Shown: positions 6,959-15,010 of the stretch, piece after piece
Numbering within the stretch: position 1 is the first letter of the stretch
Layout: every line of letters starts with the position of its first letter
Assembly (NCBI GenBank): GCA_024692105.1
Contig: JAILMZ010000045.1
Location: 1-19,705 of the forward strand
Length of the DNA: 19,705 nt
Direction: 5' to 3'
Origin: Saccharofermentans sp.
Lineage (GTDB): Bacteria; Bacillota_A; Clostridia; Saccharofermentanales; Saccharofermentanaceae
Translations under genes and position numbers: made by a program
Notes under the pieces: model-generated
What the model saw: the letters and a program-made list of their open reading frames with translations, nothing else
The model's database searches: none
What the model was told of the DNA's origin: nothing

Positions 6959-8284
6959 ATGAAGTGTGATATTGCTACAGTTTTAAAGAAGTTCACGGCT
7001 GCCGTACTGACAGCTTCCATCTGCCTTGCGTTTGCTTCTTGCAAGGACGAGGATACCAAGAAAGTAATACCTGCCGATTACGGTTCCTACGGTGCAGACA
7101 TAGCCAGAGAGCTTGCCGCACTGTACCCGAACCGCAGTGCATATTCTGTTGATGAGGCTTCTGCCGGCGGGTATATCTGCGACAAGATGAAGGAACTGGG
7201 TTATGATCCCGAGATCCAGACATTTACCGGTTCTTCCGGACAGACTTCCCATAACTATATCGTCAAGATCGAGGGCAGCGGTTTCTACGTTGAAGATGAC
7301 AGCGGCAACTACAACCTCGAGAAGAAGATCGCCATCATCGGCGCGCATTACGATACATTGATGACTTATGTTCCGGAGCCTGCCGAGACCGAAGAGGGAG
7401 AAGAACCTGAAGAGACTGCAGGCCCGACATATTCTTATGACGGCATCTCCGATAATGCATCGGGAATCGGATGTCTTCTCACGGCACTTGCCCGGGCCAA
7501 GGATTATACAGAGATGGGCTATGACGTTTACTTTGTTGCTTTCGGCGCAGGTTCGGACAACTACGCCGGAGCTTATGCTTTCTACCAGTCGCTTTCAGAC
7601 GAGGAAAGAAACAGCATAGAAGTCATGTACTGTATCGAGAGCATCTACGCAGGCGACAAGGTATATGCGTCTGCCGGTTATAACTCGCTCATCTCAGGCA
7701 AGAAATACGCTATGCGCCGTAAGCTCTACCAGACTTACGATGTCTGCTATGCAAATACTCTTTATACAAACTACAAGTTCGATATCTACTACAACGAGTC
7801 CGGCATCAAGACGGATCTTGACGGTGACGGCGTGACGGATATCTACAACGAAGTGTCCGCGAACAAGTCTGATTATGTTGTCTTCGATGAGGCGGGAATA
7901 CCCATCGTCTTCTTCGACAGCGGCGATTACAACTTCAAGTCGATGGAAGAGATGAAGGATACGAAGAACCTTAATCTCCAGGACTTCGGCGGACAGATCA
8001 AGGGCACGCCCGCTGACTCGACGGAGCTTCTCGATTCCGTCATAAGGAAAGACGATATAGATGAGGACGAAGACGGCATTCCCGATAAGTCCGGAGACGT
8101 CCTTCAGATAAGGATCAATGCGATCGCATTCGTTATGCTCGAGACTCTTAACAAGGGTTCGGATTCCGGCATGACTCCCAAGGCATACAAGGAATATCTT
8201 GCAAATCCGACTGAGAGTACCATAGCTACCCCGATACCTTCACAGGAAGAAAACCAGGTTCCTTCCGCACAGGTCGGAGGCTGA
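6959..8284 (+). CDS. M28 peptidase-like lipoprotein with altered active site
   Basis: Protein of 441 aa with a lipoprotein signal (hydrophobic core, then AFASC with Cys28), so it is likely anchored outside the cytoplasmic membrane. The M28 aminopeptidase fold shows GAHYDT (His130, Asp132) and SDNASG (Asp165, the bridging zinc ligand). The next motif, normally GAEE with the general-base Glu and a zinc Glu, reads GAGSD (Gly198, Ser199), and the late zinc His of the SDH motif is Tyr306. Hydrolysis by the usual mechanism is doubtful. Two calcium-loop-like strings, DLDGDGVTD (286-294) and DEDEDGIPD (368-376), resemble thrombospondin type 3 or EF-hand loops. An acidic insertion follows GAHYDT. The gene starts 11 nt after the AroB-like gene, with only a weak AAAGGG site far upstream, which suggests coupling. 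Confidence 0.75.
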   Translation: MKCDIATVLKKFTAAVLTASICLAFASCKDEDTKKVIPADYGSYGADIARELAALYPNRSAYSVDEASAGGYICDKMKELGYDPEIQTFTGSSGQTSHNYIVKIEGSGFYVEDDSGNYNLEKKIAIIGAHYDTLMTYVPEPAETEEGEEPEETAGPTYSYDGISDNASGIGCLLTALARAKDYTEMGYDVYFVAFGAGSDNYAGAYAFYQSLSDEERNSIEVMYCIESIYAGDKVYASAGYNSLISGKKYAMRRKLYQTYDVCYANTLYTNYKFDIYYNESGIKTDLDGDGVTDIYNEVSANKSDYVVFDEAGIPIVFFDSGDYNFKSMEEMKDTKNLNLQDFGGQIKGTPADSTELLDSVIRKDDIDEDEDGIPDKSGDVLQIRINAIAFVMLETLNKGSDSGMTPKAYKEYLANPTESTIATPIPSQEENQVPSAQVGG

Positions 8285-8285
8285 T

Positions 8286-9449
8286 ATGATCCATCTCGCC
8301 GGCGGAACACTGGCATTTCTCCTCGGCGGTGAACTCTGTCTTGCCGAAAACGATATCTGGTTTGACCCAGGTCTGGGCATCTGCATTCCAGAACCTGCCA
8401 ACACAACTCCGCTTCCTGTCGACACGATAGACTGTACCGGAAAGTACATCACTCCGGGTCTTTTTGACAGCCACATACACGGCGGCTTCGGATACGATAT
8501 CTCTAACGCTGCTGCCGAAGGGATAGTTGACCTGTCGTGCCGCCTTGCAAGGTGCGGCATAAGCGTTTTTCTGCCTACAACGATGACGATGTCAGGCGCG
8601 GATACACGCAAGGCTTTGAAGGCTGTATCTGATGCGATCTCGATCCAGGAAGACATGACAAGTCCTTATGCACGGATACTGGGCGTGCATCTTGAAGGCC
8701 CGTTCCTCAGCAGGGAACAGGCGGCAGCCCAGAACAAGGAATATCTGATACTTCCGGACAATAAGATCATGCGTGATCTTGAAGAAGAATTCCCGGGACT
8801 TATCAAGATCGTAGACATCGCACCGGAACTTCCGGGCGCGGAAGAATTCTGCAGTGAATTCAAAGATAAGTATGTCCTTTCGGCGGCCCATTCTGAAGCT
8901 GATTATGAGACTGCAATGAAGTTCTTTGCTGGCGGCGGCAGATCCGTCACGCACATTCTCAACGCCATGGAACCCTGCCTTAAGCGTGCGCCGGGAATAC
9001 CGGGAGCAGCATACGATTCCGAAGGAGTTTTTGTCGAGGTAATATGCGACGGAATGCATGTTGAACCGCCGGTGCTCAGGATGTTATTCGATCTTTACGA
9101 AGGCAGGGTGATCGCAGTGTCTGACTGCATGAGCGCTGCAGGGATGCCTGAAGGAAACTATGAACTCGGCGGAGCCAAAGTGACGGTAAGAGACGGCAAG
9201 GCGTTGGGCAGCAACGGAAGGCTTGCAGGTTCGGTCACGCTCCTTCCGGAAGCAGCGATGAGGCTTAAGAACGCAGGAATACCTGCGGACATGATAATTG
9301 ATGCCATGGTATACGCCCCTTACAGAAGGCTTAATATCGAGCCTCCCACGCTTTGGGCGGGGCAGCCTGCCGATATCAACATCTTCGACGAAGACCTAAA
9401 ATTAGTTAAGGTGTTCTCGAGAGGGAAGAGTATGTCAGAAGAATGCTAG
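8286..9449 (+). CDS. nagA: N-acetylglucosamine-6-phosphate deacetylase
   Basis: Cytoplasmic amidohydrolase that converts GlcNAc-6-phosphate to glucosamine-6-phosphate and acetate; 387 aa, normal length. The family landmarks are intact: metal-binding H63-I-H65 in LFDSHIHGGFGYD, metal-ligand Glu137 in GVHLEGPFL, His202 in AAHSEAD, His223 in VTHILNAM, DGMH further on, and the catalytic Asp280 in VSDCMSAAG, followed by LAGSVTLL. The ATG lies 1 nt after the stop of the upstream lipoprotein gene, and GGAGG (8276-8280) sits inside that gene's last codons, so translation is coupled. No nagB or PTS gene is adjacent. It probably serves recycling of cell-wall amino sugars or chitin breakdown products. 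Its neighbours are two degenerate enzymes, so the operon's combined role is unclear. Confidence 0.92.
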   Translation: MIHLAGGTLAFLLGGELCLAENDIWFDPGLGICIPEPANTTPLPVDTIDCTGKYITPGLFDSHIHGGFGYDISNAAAEGIVDLSCRLARCGISVFLPTTMTMSGADTRKALKAVSDAISIQEDMTSPYARILGVHLEGPFLSREQAAAQNKEYLILPDNKIMRDLEEEFPGLIKIVDIAPELPGAEEFCSEFKDKYVLSAAHSEADYETAMKFFAGGGRSVTHILNAMEPCLKRAPGIPGAAYDSEGVFVEVICDGMHVEPPVLRMLFDLYEGRVIAVSDCMSAAGMPEGNYELGGAKVTVRDGKALGSNGRLAGSVTLLPEAAMRLKNAGIPADMIIDAMVYAPYRRLNIEPPTLWAGQPADINIFDEDLKLVKVFSRGKSMSEEC

Positions 9450-9458
9450 TGTTAGAAT
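9450..9458 (+). promoter_or_regulatory. Extended -10 promoter for the DUF6935-like gene
   Basis: TGTTAGAAT directly after the nagA stop codon is an extended -10. No good -35 is visible in the end of nagA. It lies about 33 nt upstream of the ATG at 9491. Confidence 0.4.
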
Positions 9459-9490
9459 ATTAAAAGATTTGAATTCAAAGGAGAATAAAC

Positions 9491-9997
9491 ATGAGCGACA
9501 TTAATACCGAAAGATTTGTTTTTAACGCACTTCCGACTAATGAGGCAGAACTTAAGGCATTGCCCGAAGCAACTCTTGATACGCCTTTTAAGACTGCGGC
9601 TCTGGTCATGGCTGTACTTTGCAATTATGAGAAGGATACGGACGCTACGATTGCTATGCTGAATGTCCTTAAGGGACCCGAGGAGATGTCTGTTTTCGAG
9701 AAGCAATTCCTCAAGGACCGCCTTGCAGGAAAGCAGTACAAGGTGTTCTCTTTCTTCGAAGGTGCGACTGTCGAGAATAACTACACGCCTTCGCTTCCCC
9801 TTGCGGTAAACGTCTCATCCAATCCTTATTCGTTTGCAAACGAGAACTGGGCAGTAATGCACGTGCAGAGCGCAGGCGCAGATTCCCTCAGGCAGATCAA
9901 GCTCCGCAAGAAGCCTTCGACGGGCGAATGGTTCCTCAACGAGATCCAGTGCCTGTCTGACATAAGGACTCCTGCAGCCGCAGATCCGTGGGCTTAA
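9491..9997 (+). CDS. DUF6935-like protein of unknown function
   Basis: Protein of 168 aa without a signal peptide or membrane span, likely cytoplasmic. The string FNALPTNEAELKALPEATLD, then FLKDRLAGKQY, FFEGATVENNYTPS, RKKPSTGEWFL and a C-terminal DPWA match, by recollection, a small Clostridia protein family catalogued as DUF6935; this identification was not verified by a search. The family's function is unknown. AAGGAG (9479-9484 region) lies 6-8 nt before the ATG. The gene is flanked by its own likely promoter and another promoter downstream, so it appears to be transcribed alone. The conserved ENNYTP and GEWFL motifs suggest a structured single domain rather than an artefact. Confidence 0.75.
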   Translation: MSDINTERFVFNALPTNEAELKALPEATLDTPFKTAALVMAVLCNYEKDTDATIAMLNVLKGPEEMSVFEKQFLKDRLAGKQYKVFSFFEGATVENNYTPSLPLAVNVSSNPYSFANENWAVMHVQSAGADSLRQIKLRKKPSTGEWFLNEIQCLSDIRTPAAADPWA

Positions 9998-10044
9998 TTC
10001 ACACATTCTCACCCCAAAACTTCCTGATTGCTTTTTCTTTAATA

Positions 10045-10053
10045 TGCTATAAT
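10045..10053 (+). promoter_or_regulatory. Extended -10 promoter of the cdaA-led operon
   Basis: TGCTATAAT is a perfect extended -10, 31 nt before the GTG start. A TTGCTT at 10028-10033 is only 14 bp away and is unlikely to be its -35. This is the only strong promoter seen before the six tightly packed genes ending at 17411. Confidence 0.55.
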
Positions 10054-10084
10054 TATTTAGATATTTTGCACGGAGGTCCTCAAG

Positions 10085-11503
10085 GTGAGTAATGAATCGT
10101 TTATCTATCAGATAATAGAATTCATCAACGAGCTCATCGCGAGCCTCGATAACGGAGTTCTCTTCTTCGGAAGTCCGTGGGATTTTATCCGCTATGTCCT
10201 GGACATAATCATGGTAACATTCCTTTTCTACTGGATACTGCTGTTCATCAGACAGACCAGGGCGTGGCAGCTCATCAAGGGTATCGTTCTTATCCTCTTT
10301 TTCGTTGCTTTCTGCGGAATCATCGGACTCGACATGGTCGGGTTCATATTCAATACGTTCCTGTACGTCTTTGCGATACTGTTCATCGTATTGTTCCAGC
10401 CTGAACTTCGAAGGGCTCTCGAGACGGTTGGCTTAAGGTCGTCATCTCTCAAGTTCTTAGATGTCTTAAGGCACGGCGAGGAAGATGACAGGACAAGGCT
10501 TACTTCGTTCATCAACGAGATCTGCACGGCATGCGGTGATATGGCAAAGACATACACCGGCGCGCTGATCCTCATCGAGAGGAATACAAAGCTCAACGAA
10601 CTCCTTACGCAGGAGAACGTTGTATCACTTGATTCAGCCGTTACGAGCACGATGCTCACGAGCATCTTCTACAAGGGTTCCCCGATGCATGACGGCGGCC
10701 TTCTCATCAGAGACGGCAGGATCGTCGCTGCAAGATGCCATGTGCCCCTTTCGGTCACGATGCACTCCCTCGACAGATACGGTACAAGACACAGGGCCGC
10801 AGTCGGCGCCAGTGAGATGGGCGATACCGTAGTAGTCGTCGTCTCGGAGGAGAGAGGAACGGTCTCCATTGCAGTCAACGGCAGACTTTTCGAGATGAAG
10901 GATACAAGAGAACTCGAAGCAAACCTCGCATATCTCCTAGGCCTCGAGGGCCAGGAGTCAGAGCAGAAGGGCATCAGCAAGCTCCTTGGCAAGATGAGAC
11001 GCAAGAAGGTCAAGGTCGCTGAGAGCGAAGAAGTAACCATTGCTTCCGCTGAGGCTGAGAATGCTGCAGAGACAATGACCATCAGGACAAAAACTGCCGA
11101 CAAGTCCAATGCGCAGCGCGTTCCCACCGGTACGAGAGTCCTGTTCTTCCTGCTGTCGATATTCCTGTCGATGACGCTCTGGCTCTATATCCAGATCAAC
11201 AACAACCCTGTCGTCACCAAGACGATGACAGTCCCCATCAACAAAGACATCAATGTTCCGCAGAATGTTTCCGTGGAATTCCCTATTAATAGTGTCGAGA
11301 TCGAGATCGTCGGACGTAAAGATACGATAGACCAGATCGACGTAAGCGACATTATCGTTGCGGTCGACTATTCCGGAGTGGGTTCCAATACCGGCGTGGT
11401 CAACTGCCCGATCGTAGTTTCCAGCGCAGAGAATGACGTATATTTCCGTGTCGACAGGCAGTTCCCGGAGAACGAACCTGTCACGATATACCCTGCGACG
11501 TAA
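10085..11503 (+). CDS. cdaA: Diadenylate cyclase CdaA fused to a CdaR/YbbR domain
   Basis: Membrane enzyme that makes the second messenger c-di-AMP from two ATP; 472 aa, whereas CdaA alone is about 270-280. The N-terminal part has three hydrophobic helices (about residues 34-98), typical of CdaA. The DAC domain carries MHDGG (Asp203; the usual DGA motif is DGG here) and the RHR motif (235-237). A charged linker of about 60-70 residues follows. A second membrane helix (about 352-372, VLFFLLSIFLSMTLWLYIQI) then leads into one YbbR repeat to residue 472, with the family signature NNNPVVTKTMTVPI. In most Bacillota, cdaA and cdaR are separate neighbouring genes and CdaR has several YbbR repeats; here they are one polypeptide with a single repeat. 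The GTG start has GGAGG 8 nt upstream. glmM, the usual third gene, is absent. Confidence 0.9.
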   Translation: MSNESFIYQIIEFINELIASLDNGVLFFGSPWDFIRYVLDIIMVTFLFYWILLFIRQTRAWQLIKGIVLILFFVAFCGIIGLDMVGFIFNTFLYVFAILFIVLFQPELRRALETVGLRSSSLKFLDVLRHGEEDDRTRLTSFINEICTACGDMAKTYTGALILIERNTKLNELLTQENVVSLDSAVTSTMLTSIFYKGSPMHDGGLLIRDGRIVAARCHVPLSVTMHSLDRYGTRHRAAVGASEMGDTVVVVVSEERGTVSIAVNGRLFEMKDTRELEANLAYLLGLEGQESEQKGISKLLGKMRRKKVKVAESEEVTIASAEAENAAETMTIRTKTADKSNAQRVPTGTRVLFFLLSIFLSMTLWLYIQINNNPVVTKTMTVPINKDINVPQNVSVEFPINSVEIEIVGRKDTIDQIDVSDIIVAVDYSGVGSNTGVVNCPIVVSSAENDVYFRVDRQFPENEPVTIYPAT

Positions 11504-11527
11504 TAATCACCTGACGGAGGAAAGAAC

Positions 11528-12190
11528 ATGTTTGAGATCAGTGAATACCTTGACCTGTCGCACACCATTGCGGCACCGCTTTTTGAAGGAAAGCAGTATC
11601 CCTGGGAAGTGCTTCCCGGAATTGCAGACTTCATAAGACAGATCGGCCCCACATTGGATCCCGAAGTCTATGAGCAGAAGGGCGAGGATATCTGGATCGC
11701 AAAGAGTGCGACAGTTTTTGATACTGCTTACATCAAGGGCCCCGTCATCATCGGACCCGAGACAGAGGTAAGACAGTGCGCATTCATCAGAGGCAGCGCC
11801 ATCGTAGGCACACACTGCGTCGTCGGCAACTCCACCGAGCTCAAGAACGTTATCCTCTTTGATAATGTTCAGGTTCCCCACTACAACTACGTAGGTGACT
11901 CCGTACTGGGTTACAAGTCACACATGGGCGCAGGTTCCATCACTTCCAACGTTAAGTCAGACAAGACTCTCGTACATGTTAAGTACGAGGGCGGAGATAT
12001 CGCTACGGGCCTCAAGAAGTTTGCTGCCATCTTAGGCGACAATGTAGAGGTCGGCTGCGGAAGCGTCCTTAATCCCGGCACGGTAATCGGCCGCGGCTCA
12101 AGGATCTATCCTCTGTCCATGGTAAGAGGCACCGTCGCTCCTTCTTCCATCTACAAGAAGGCCGGCGAAGTTGTCGCTATCGAAGAGTAA
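11528..12190 (+). CDS. Left-handed beta-helix acyltransferase resembling the GlmU C-terminal half
   Basis: Protein of 220 aa with about 55 N-terminal residues followed by hexapeptide repeats (for example VIIGPETEVRQCAFIRGSAI and GDNVEVGCGSVLNPGTVIGR) that form a left-handed parallel beta-helix. The segment VPHYNYVGDSVLGYKSHMGA corresponds to the GlmU acetyltransferase active-site region, and His118 aligns with its catalytic His. There is no nucleotidyltransferase domain. Databases tend to label such proteins UDP-N-acetylglucosamine pyrophosphorylase, which is misleading for a protein with only the helix. It could acetylate a glucosamine- or other sugar-phosphate. GGAGG precedes the ATG by 8 nt, and the gene lies 24 nt after cdaA, where glmM is often found in other Bacillota, so a link to amino-sugar or wall-precursor metabolism is plausible. 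Confidence 0.75.
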   Translation: MFEISEYLDLSHTIAAPLFEGKQYPWEVLPGIADFIRQIGPTLDPEVYEQKGEDIWIAKSATVFDTAYIKGPVIIGPETEVRQCAFIRGSAIVGTHCVVGNSTELKNVILFDNVQVPHYNYVGDSVLGYKSHMGAGSITSNVKSDKTLVHVKYEGGDIATGLKKFAAILGDNVEVGCGSVLNPGTVIGRGSRIYPLSMVRGTVAPSSIYKKAGEVVAIEE

Positions 12191-12198
12191 TATCAGAT

Positions 12199-12202
12199 GG
12201 AG
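12199..12202 (+). promoter_or_regulatory. Ribosome site selecting the GH5 start
   Basis: GGAG lies 6 nt before the ATG at 12209-12211. The upstream in-frame ATG at 12197 overlaps this site and has no Shine-Dalgarno of its own. Confidence 0.6.
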
Positions 12203-12208
12203 CGCGGC

Positions 12209-13405
12209 ATGAACAATAAAGCGGTATCACTTATCCTGTGCACGATATTAGTCATGTCCGCCGTCTTATCGGGTTGCTCTTATAAGCTTCCCGCAGAGAC
12301 GCTGCCGTCCGAGATCCCAACAAATCCCACAGAGACTACACCCCCGCCTACAGAGACGGTGGCAACGCCTACTCCTACGCCGGAGCCTCTGCACGGACCG
12401 TGCAGTACTGCGGTCGTAACGGAAATGCCCGTCTCGAAATACGGTCAGCTTTCCATAGACGGTCCCAACATCGTCGACGAGAACGGCGAGATCGTCCAGC
12501 TCAAGGGAATCAGCACATATGGACTTAACCAGTGCAGTGCAGACTTCTTCAACGCGGAGACCGTGAAGACACTTGCTGAAGACTGGGGAGTGGAGGTCCT
12601 GAGGATCGCGGTCCAGACTGAATCCGAAGACGGCAACGATTACATCAATGATTCCGAGACTTATTTTAACCTGGCATGCCAGATCACCGATCTGTGCATC
12701 GACCAGGGCATCTATGTCATCATAGACTGGCACATAACGACTGACGGCGATCCTAATGAATACAGGGATGCCGCAGTGGATTTCTTCTCGAGATACTCGG
12801 CGCTCTATTGCGAGCAGTCCAATGTTATCTATGAGATCTGCAATGAGCCCGGCGGATTTGTTTTCGATGATGAGGATGAAGAAGAGAAGGTCACATGGGA
12901 TGACTGCATCGTGCCATATGCTGAAGACCTCATCGAAGTCATAAGAGAAAACGATCCCGACAACATCATCATCGTTGGCACGCCTTCTCTGTGCCGCGAC
13001 GTTGATACCGCATCAGACGATCCGATCGATGAAGACAACATCGCATATTCATTCCATTTCAGCGCAGGCACCGACGGCGAGAAACAGCTGGGCTACCTGC
13101 AGGAAGCGATAGACAACGAGGTCTGCGTTTTCGTGACCGAGTGGAATACGACGGATGCCACGGGTACGAGCGTACTCTACCTGGATGAGGCAAAAGAGTG
13201 GCTGGCTTTCCTTGACGAGAACAACATCAGCTGGTGCTGCCGTGCCATCGGAGGTCCTGCTAACGAGTACTCCAATGCACTTATCTTTAACACCGAACTT
13301 CTGACAGACGAAGAGAAACTTGCAGGCCACTGGCCGGATGAGTTCATAAGCAGGTCCGGAAGATTCTTAAGATGCATGTTCCTTGGTCAGGAGTTCACCG
13401 AATAA
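12209..13405 (+). CDS. Glycoside hydrolase family 5 (cellulase-type) lipoprotein
   Basis: Surface-anchored GH5 protein of 398 aa. A lipoprotein signal ends at LSGC (Cys23), then comes a Pro/Thr-rich linker (PTETTPPPTETVATPTPTPE) and the catalytic domain. VSKYGQLSIDG and ENGEIVQLKGIST start the domain; LRIAVQ, DWH, the acid/base in ICNEP (Asn212-Glu213) and the nucleophile in FVTEWN (Glu311) are present. Two family-conserved aromatic positions differ: the Tyr of HFY is Ser285 (after His283), and the second Trp of the WxxW segment near the C-terminus is Arg345 (WCCR at 342-345). Substrate could be cellulose, glucomannan or a related beta-glucan. It sits 18 nt after the acyltransferase gene and 3 nt before the response regulator, so it is co-expressed with the sensor system. 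No carbohydrate-binding module or dockerin is seen. Confidence 0.85.
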   Translation: MNNKAVSLILCTILVMSAVLSGCSYKLPAETLPSEIPTNPTETTPPPTETVATPTPTPEPLHGPCSTAVVTEMPVSKYGQLSIDGPNIVDENGEIVQLKGISTYGLNQCSADFFNAETVKTLAEDWGVEVLRIAVQTESEDGNDYINDSETYFNLACQITDLCIDQGIYVIIDWHITTDGDPNEYRDAAVDFFSRYSALYCEQSNVIYEICNEPGGFVFDDEDEEEKVTWDDCIVPYAEDLIEVIRENDPDNIIIVGTPSLCRDVDTASDDPIDEDNIAYSFHFSAGTDGEKQLGYLQEAIDNEVCVFVTEWNTTDATGTSVLYLDEAKEWLAFLDENNISWCCRAIGGPANEYSNALIFNTELLTDEEKLAGHWPDEFISRSGRFLRCMFLGQEFTE

Positions 13406-13408
13406 GCT

Positions 13409-15010
13409 ATGCTCAAAGTATTCCTCGTAGAAGATGAAAGCACGATAAGAGAGACTCTCAGGGACACGGTGCCGTGGGAGAGTATCGGTTATACTTTCGC
13501 AGGCGAGGCCGCTGACGGAGAGATGGCTCTGCCACTCATCACGGATGCACATCCCGATGTTCTTATTACCGATATCAGGATGCCGTTCATGGACGGACTG
13601 TCGCTTTCCAAGCTTGTGTTGGAAGAGTTCCCGGACATGAAGATAATCATCCTTTCCGGGTATGATGATTTCGAGTATGCGAGACAGGCCATCGAGATAG
13701 GTGTCGAGCAGTACCTGCTCAAGCCCGTTACGAAGGCGTCCCTCATGAAGGTCTTAAGAGAGATCAGGGACAAGATCGAGCAGGAGAAGGAACAGCGCGA
13801 GTACCAGGTGCAGTTCCAGAAGGATTCGCAGGAATACGACCAGTACGCAAGAAGGAAGTTCATGGAGCGCGTAGTGTCCGGAAGACTTCCCGTGCAGCAG
13901 ATCTACGAAGAAGCTGCCAAGCTGGATCTTGATATCAAGGCGCAGTGTTATTCTCTCGCATTCTTTTCCATACTGGGTGAGAACTATTCCGAGTCGGAAG
14001 ATAAGGTAAGAGAAAACCTCCTGTTCCACTTCATGAAGCACCCCGAGTACCTGCTCTTCAGATGGAATCTGACGACGTACATGGTGCTGATAAAGGGCGG
14101 ACAGGATTCGATAGACGGTTATATAAGCGGATGCATCGCTTCGGTGCAGAGCAGTTACAGCAAGTACGAAGGCGAGAGGCCGTGGTATGTCGCATCGGCA
14201 AACCCGGTCAACAGGTTAAGCCAGCTGCAGGAGTGTTTTGACGAGGTGTCGAAGCTTTGGGCATACCGCTATATCCAGCCTGACTGCCATATCCTTACGA
14301 CCAAGACGGTATCTGCTCCGGACGAGCACAAGAGAGCGGGAAGTTTAAGCGGAATGGATGTATCCAAGTTCAGTCCGTCGATCCTAACGGACGTTATGAG
14401 CACCGCCGAAGCATCCGAGATCCCGAGCTTTGTCGGAGAGTATCTGCTTGATTTCCAGGATGCCGCAGGTTCTCAGCCGTTCTGCCATTACCTGATGCTC
14501 CAGACGAGATTTACGGCTACTTCCTATGTGGCTTCTTTGGGCATCAGCGAAGAAGAACTCTTGTCTGACGTCACCTGCGTCGGCATGGTCGACAGGCCCG
14601 TGGGAATACAGGATTTGAGAAGATACATCACGGAATTTCTCATGGCTGCCGTTAAGCTCAGGACGCAGTATTCGGCAGGACAGTACAAGGATATCCTTAC
14701 CCGTGCGATAAAGTACATCGACAGCAATTACACGGACGAGAACATCTCTTTGAGCAGCATCGCCAAAGAGGTCAACATAAGTGCAAATTATCTTTCCGCC
14801 GAGTTCTCGCAGGAGATGAAATGCACTATAACAGAGTATGTCACATCCAAGAGGATGGCAAAGGCCAAGGAACTTCTTAAGACGACGGACAAGAGGTCAG
14901 GCGAGATCGCAAGCGAAGTGGGCTACAAGGATCCGCATTACTTCAGTTTCCTGTTCAAGAAGACACAGGGCTGCACTCCGCGTGACTACAGGAGCGGGGG
15001 CAAGCACTGA
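13409..15010 (+). CDS. YesN-type response regulator with AraC DNA-binding domain
   Basis: Cytoplasmic transcription factor of 533 aa. The N-terminal receiver domain has Glu8-Asp9, the phosphorylated Asp55 (LITDIRMP), Ser83 and Lys105 (LLKPV). A middle region of about 300 residues has no recognised motif, apart from a coiled-coil-like stretch around residues 115-150. The C-terminal 100 residues are an AraC/XylS double helix-turn-helix (IDSNYTDENISLSSIAKEVN through YFSFLFKKTQGCTPRDYR). AraC-type regulators of this class usually activate transport and catabolic operons by binding direct repeats. The gene starts 3 nt after the GH5 stop and its own stop overlaps the kinase start by 1 nt (TGATG). 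The likely target is the repeat-rich region at 18615-18725. Confidence 0.92.
   Translation: MLKVFLVEDESTIRETLRDTVPWESIGYTFAGEAADGEMALPLITDAHPDVLITDIRMPFMDGLSLSKLVLEEFPDMKIIILSGYDDFEYARQAIEIGVEQYLLKPVTKASLMKVLREIRDKIEQEKEQREYQVQFQKDSQEYDQYARRKFMERVVSGRLPVQQIYEEAAKLDLDIKAQCYSLAFFSILGENYSESEDKVRENLLFHFMKHPEYLLFRWNLTTYMVLIKGGQDSIDGYISGCIASVQSSYSKYEGERPWYVASANPVNRLSQLQECFDEVSKLWAYRYIQPDCHILTTKTVSAPDEHKRAGSLSGMDVSKFSPSILTDVMSTAEASEIPSFVGEYLLDFQDAAGSQPFCHYLMLQTRFTATSYVASLGISEEELLSDVTCVGMVDRPVGIQDLRRYITEFLMAAVKLRTQYSAGQYKDILTRAIKYIDSNYTDENISLSSIAKEVNISANYLSAEFSQEMKCTITEYVTSKRMAKAKELLKTTDKRSGEIASEVGYKDPHYFSFLFKKTQGCTPRDYRSGGKH

Noticed and set aside
12197..12208. Upstream ATG as the GH5 start
   Set aside because: It overlaps the GGAG ribosome site of the downstream ATG and lacks its own.
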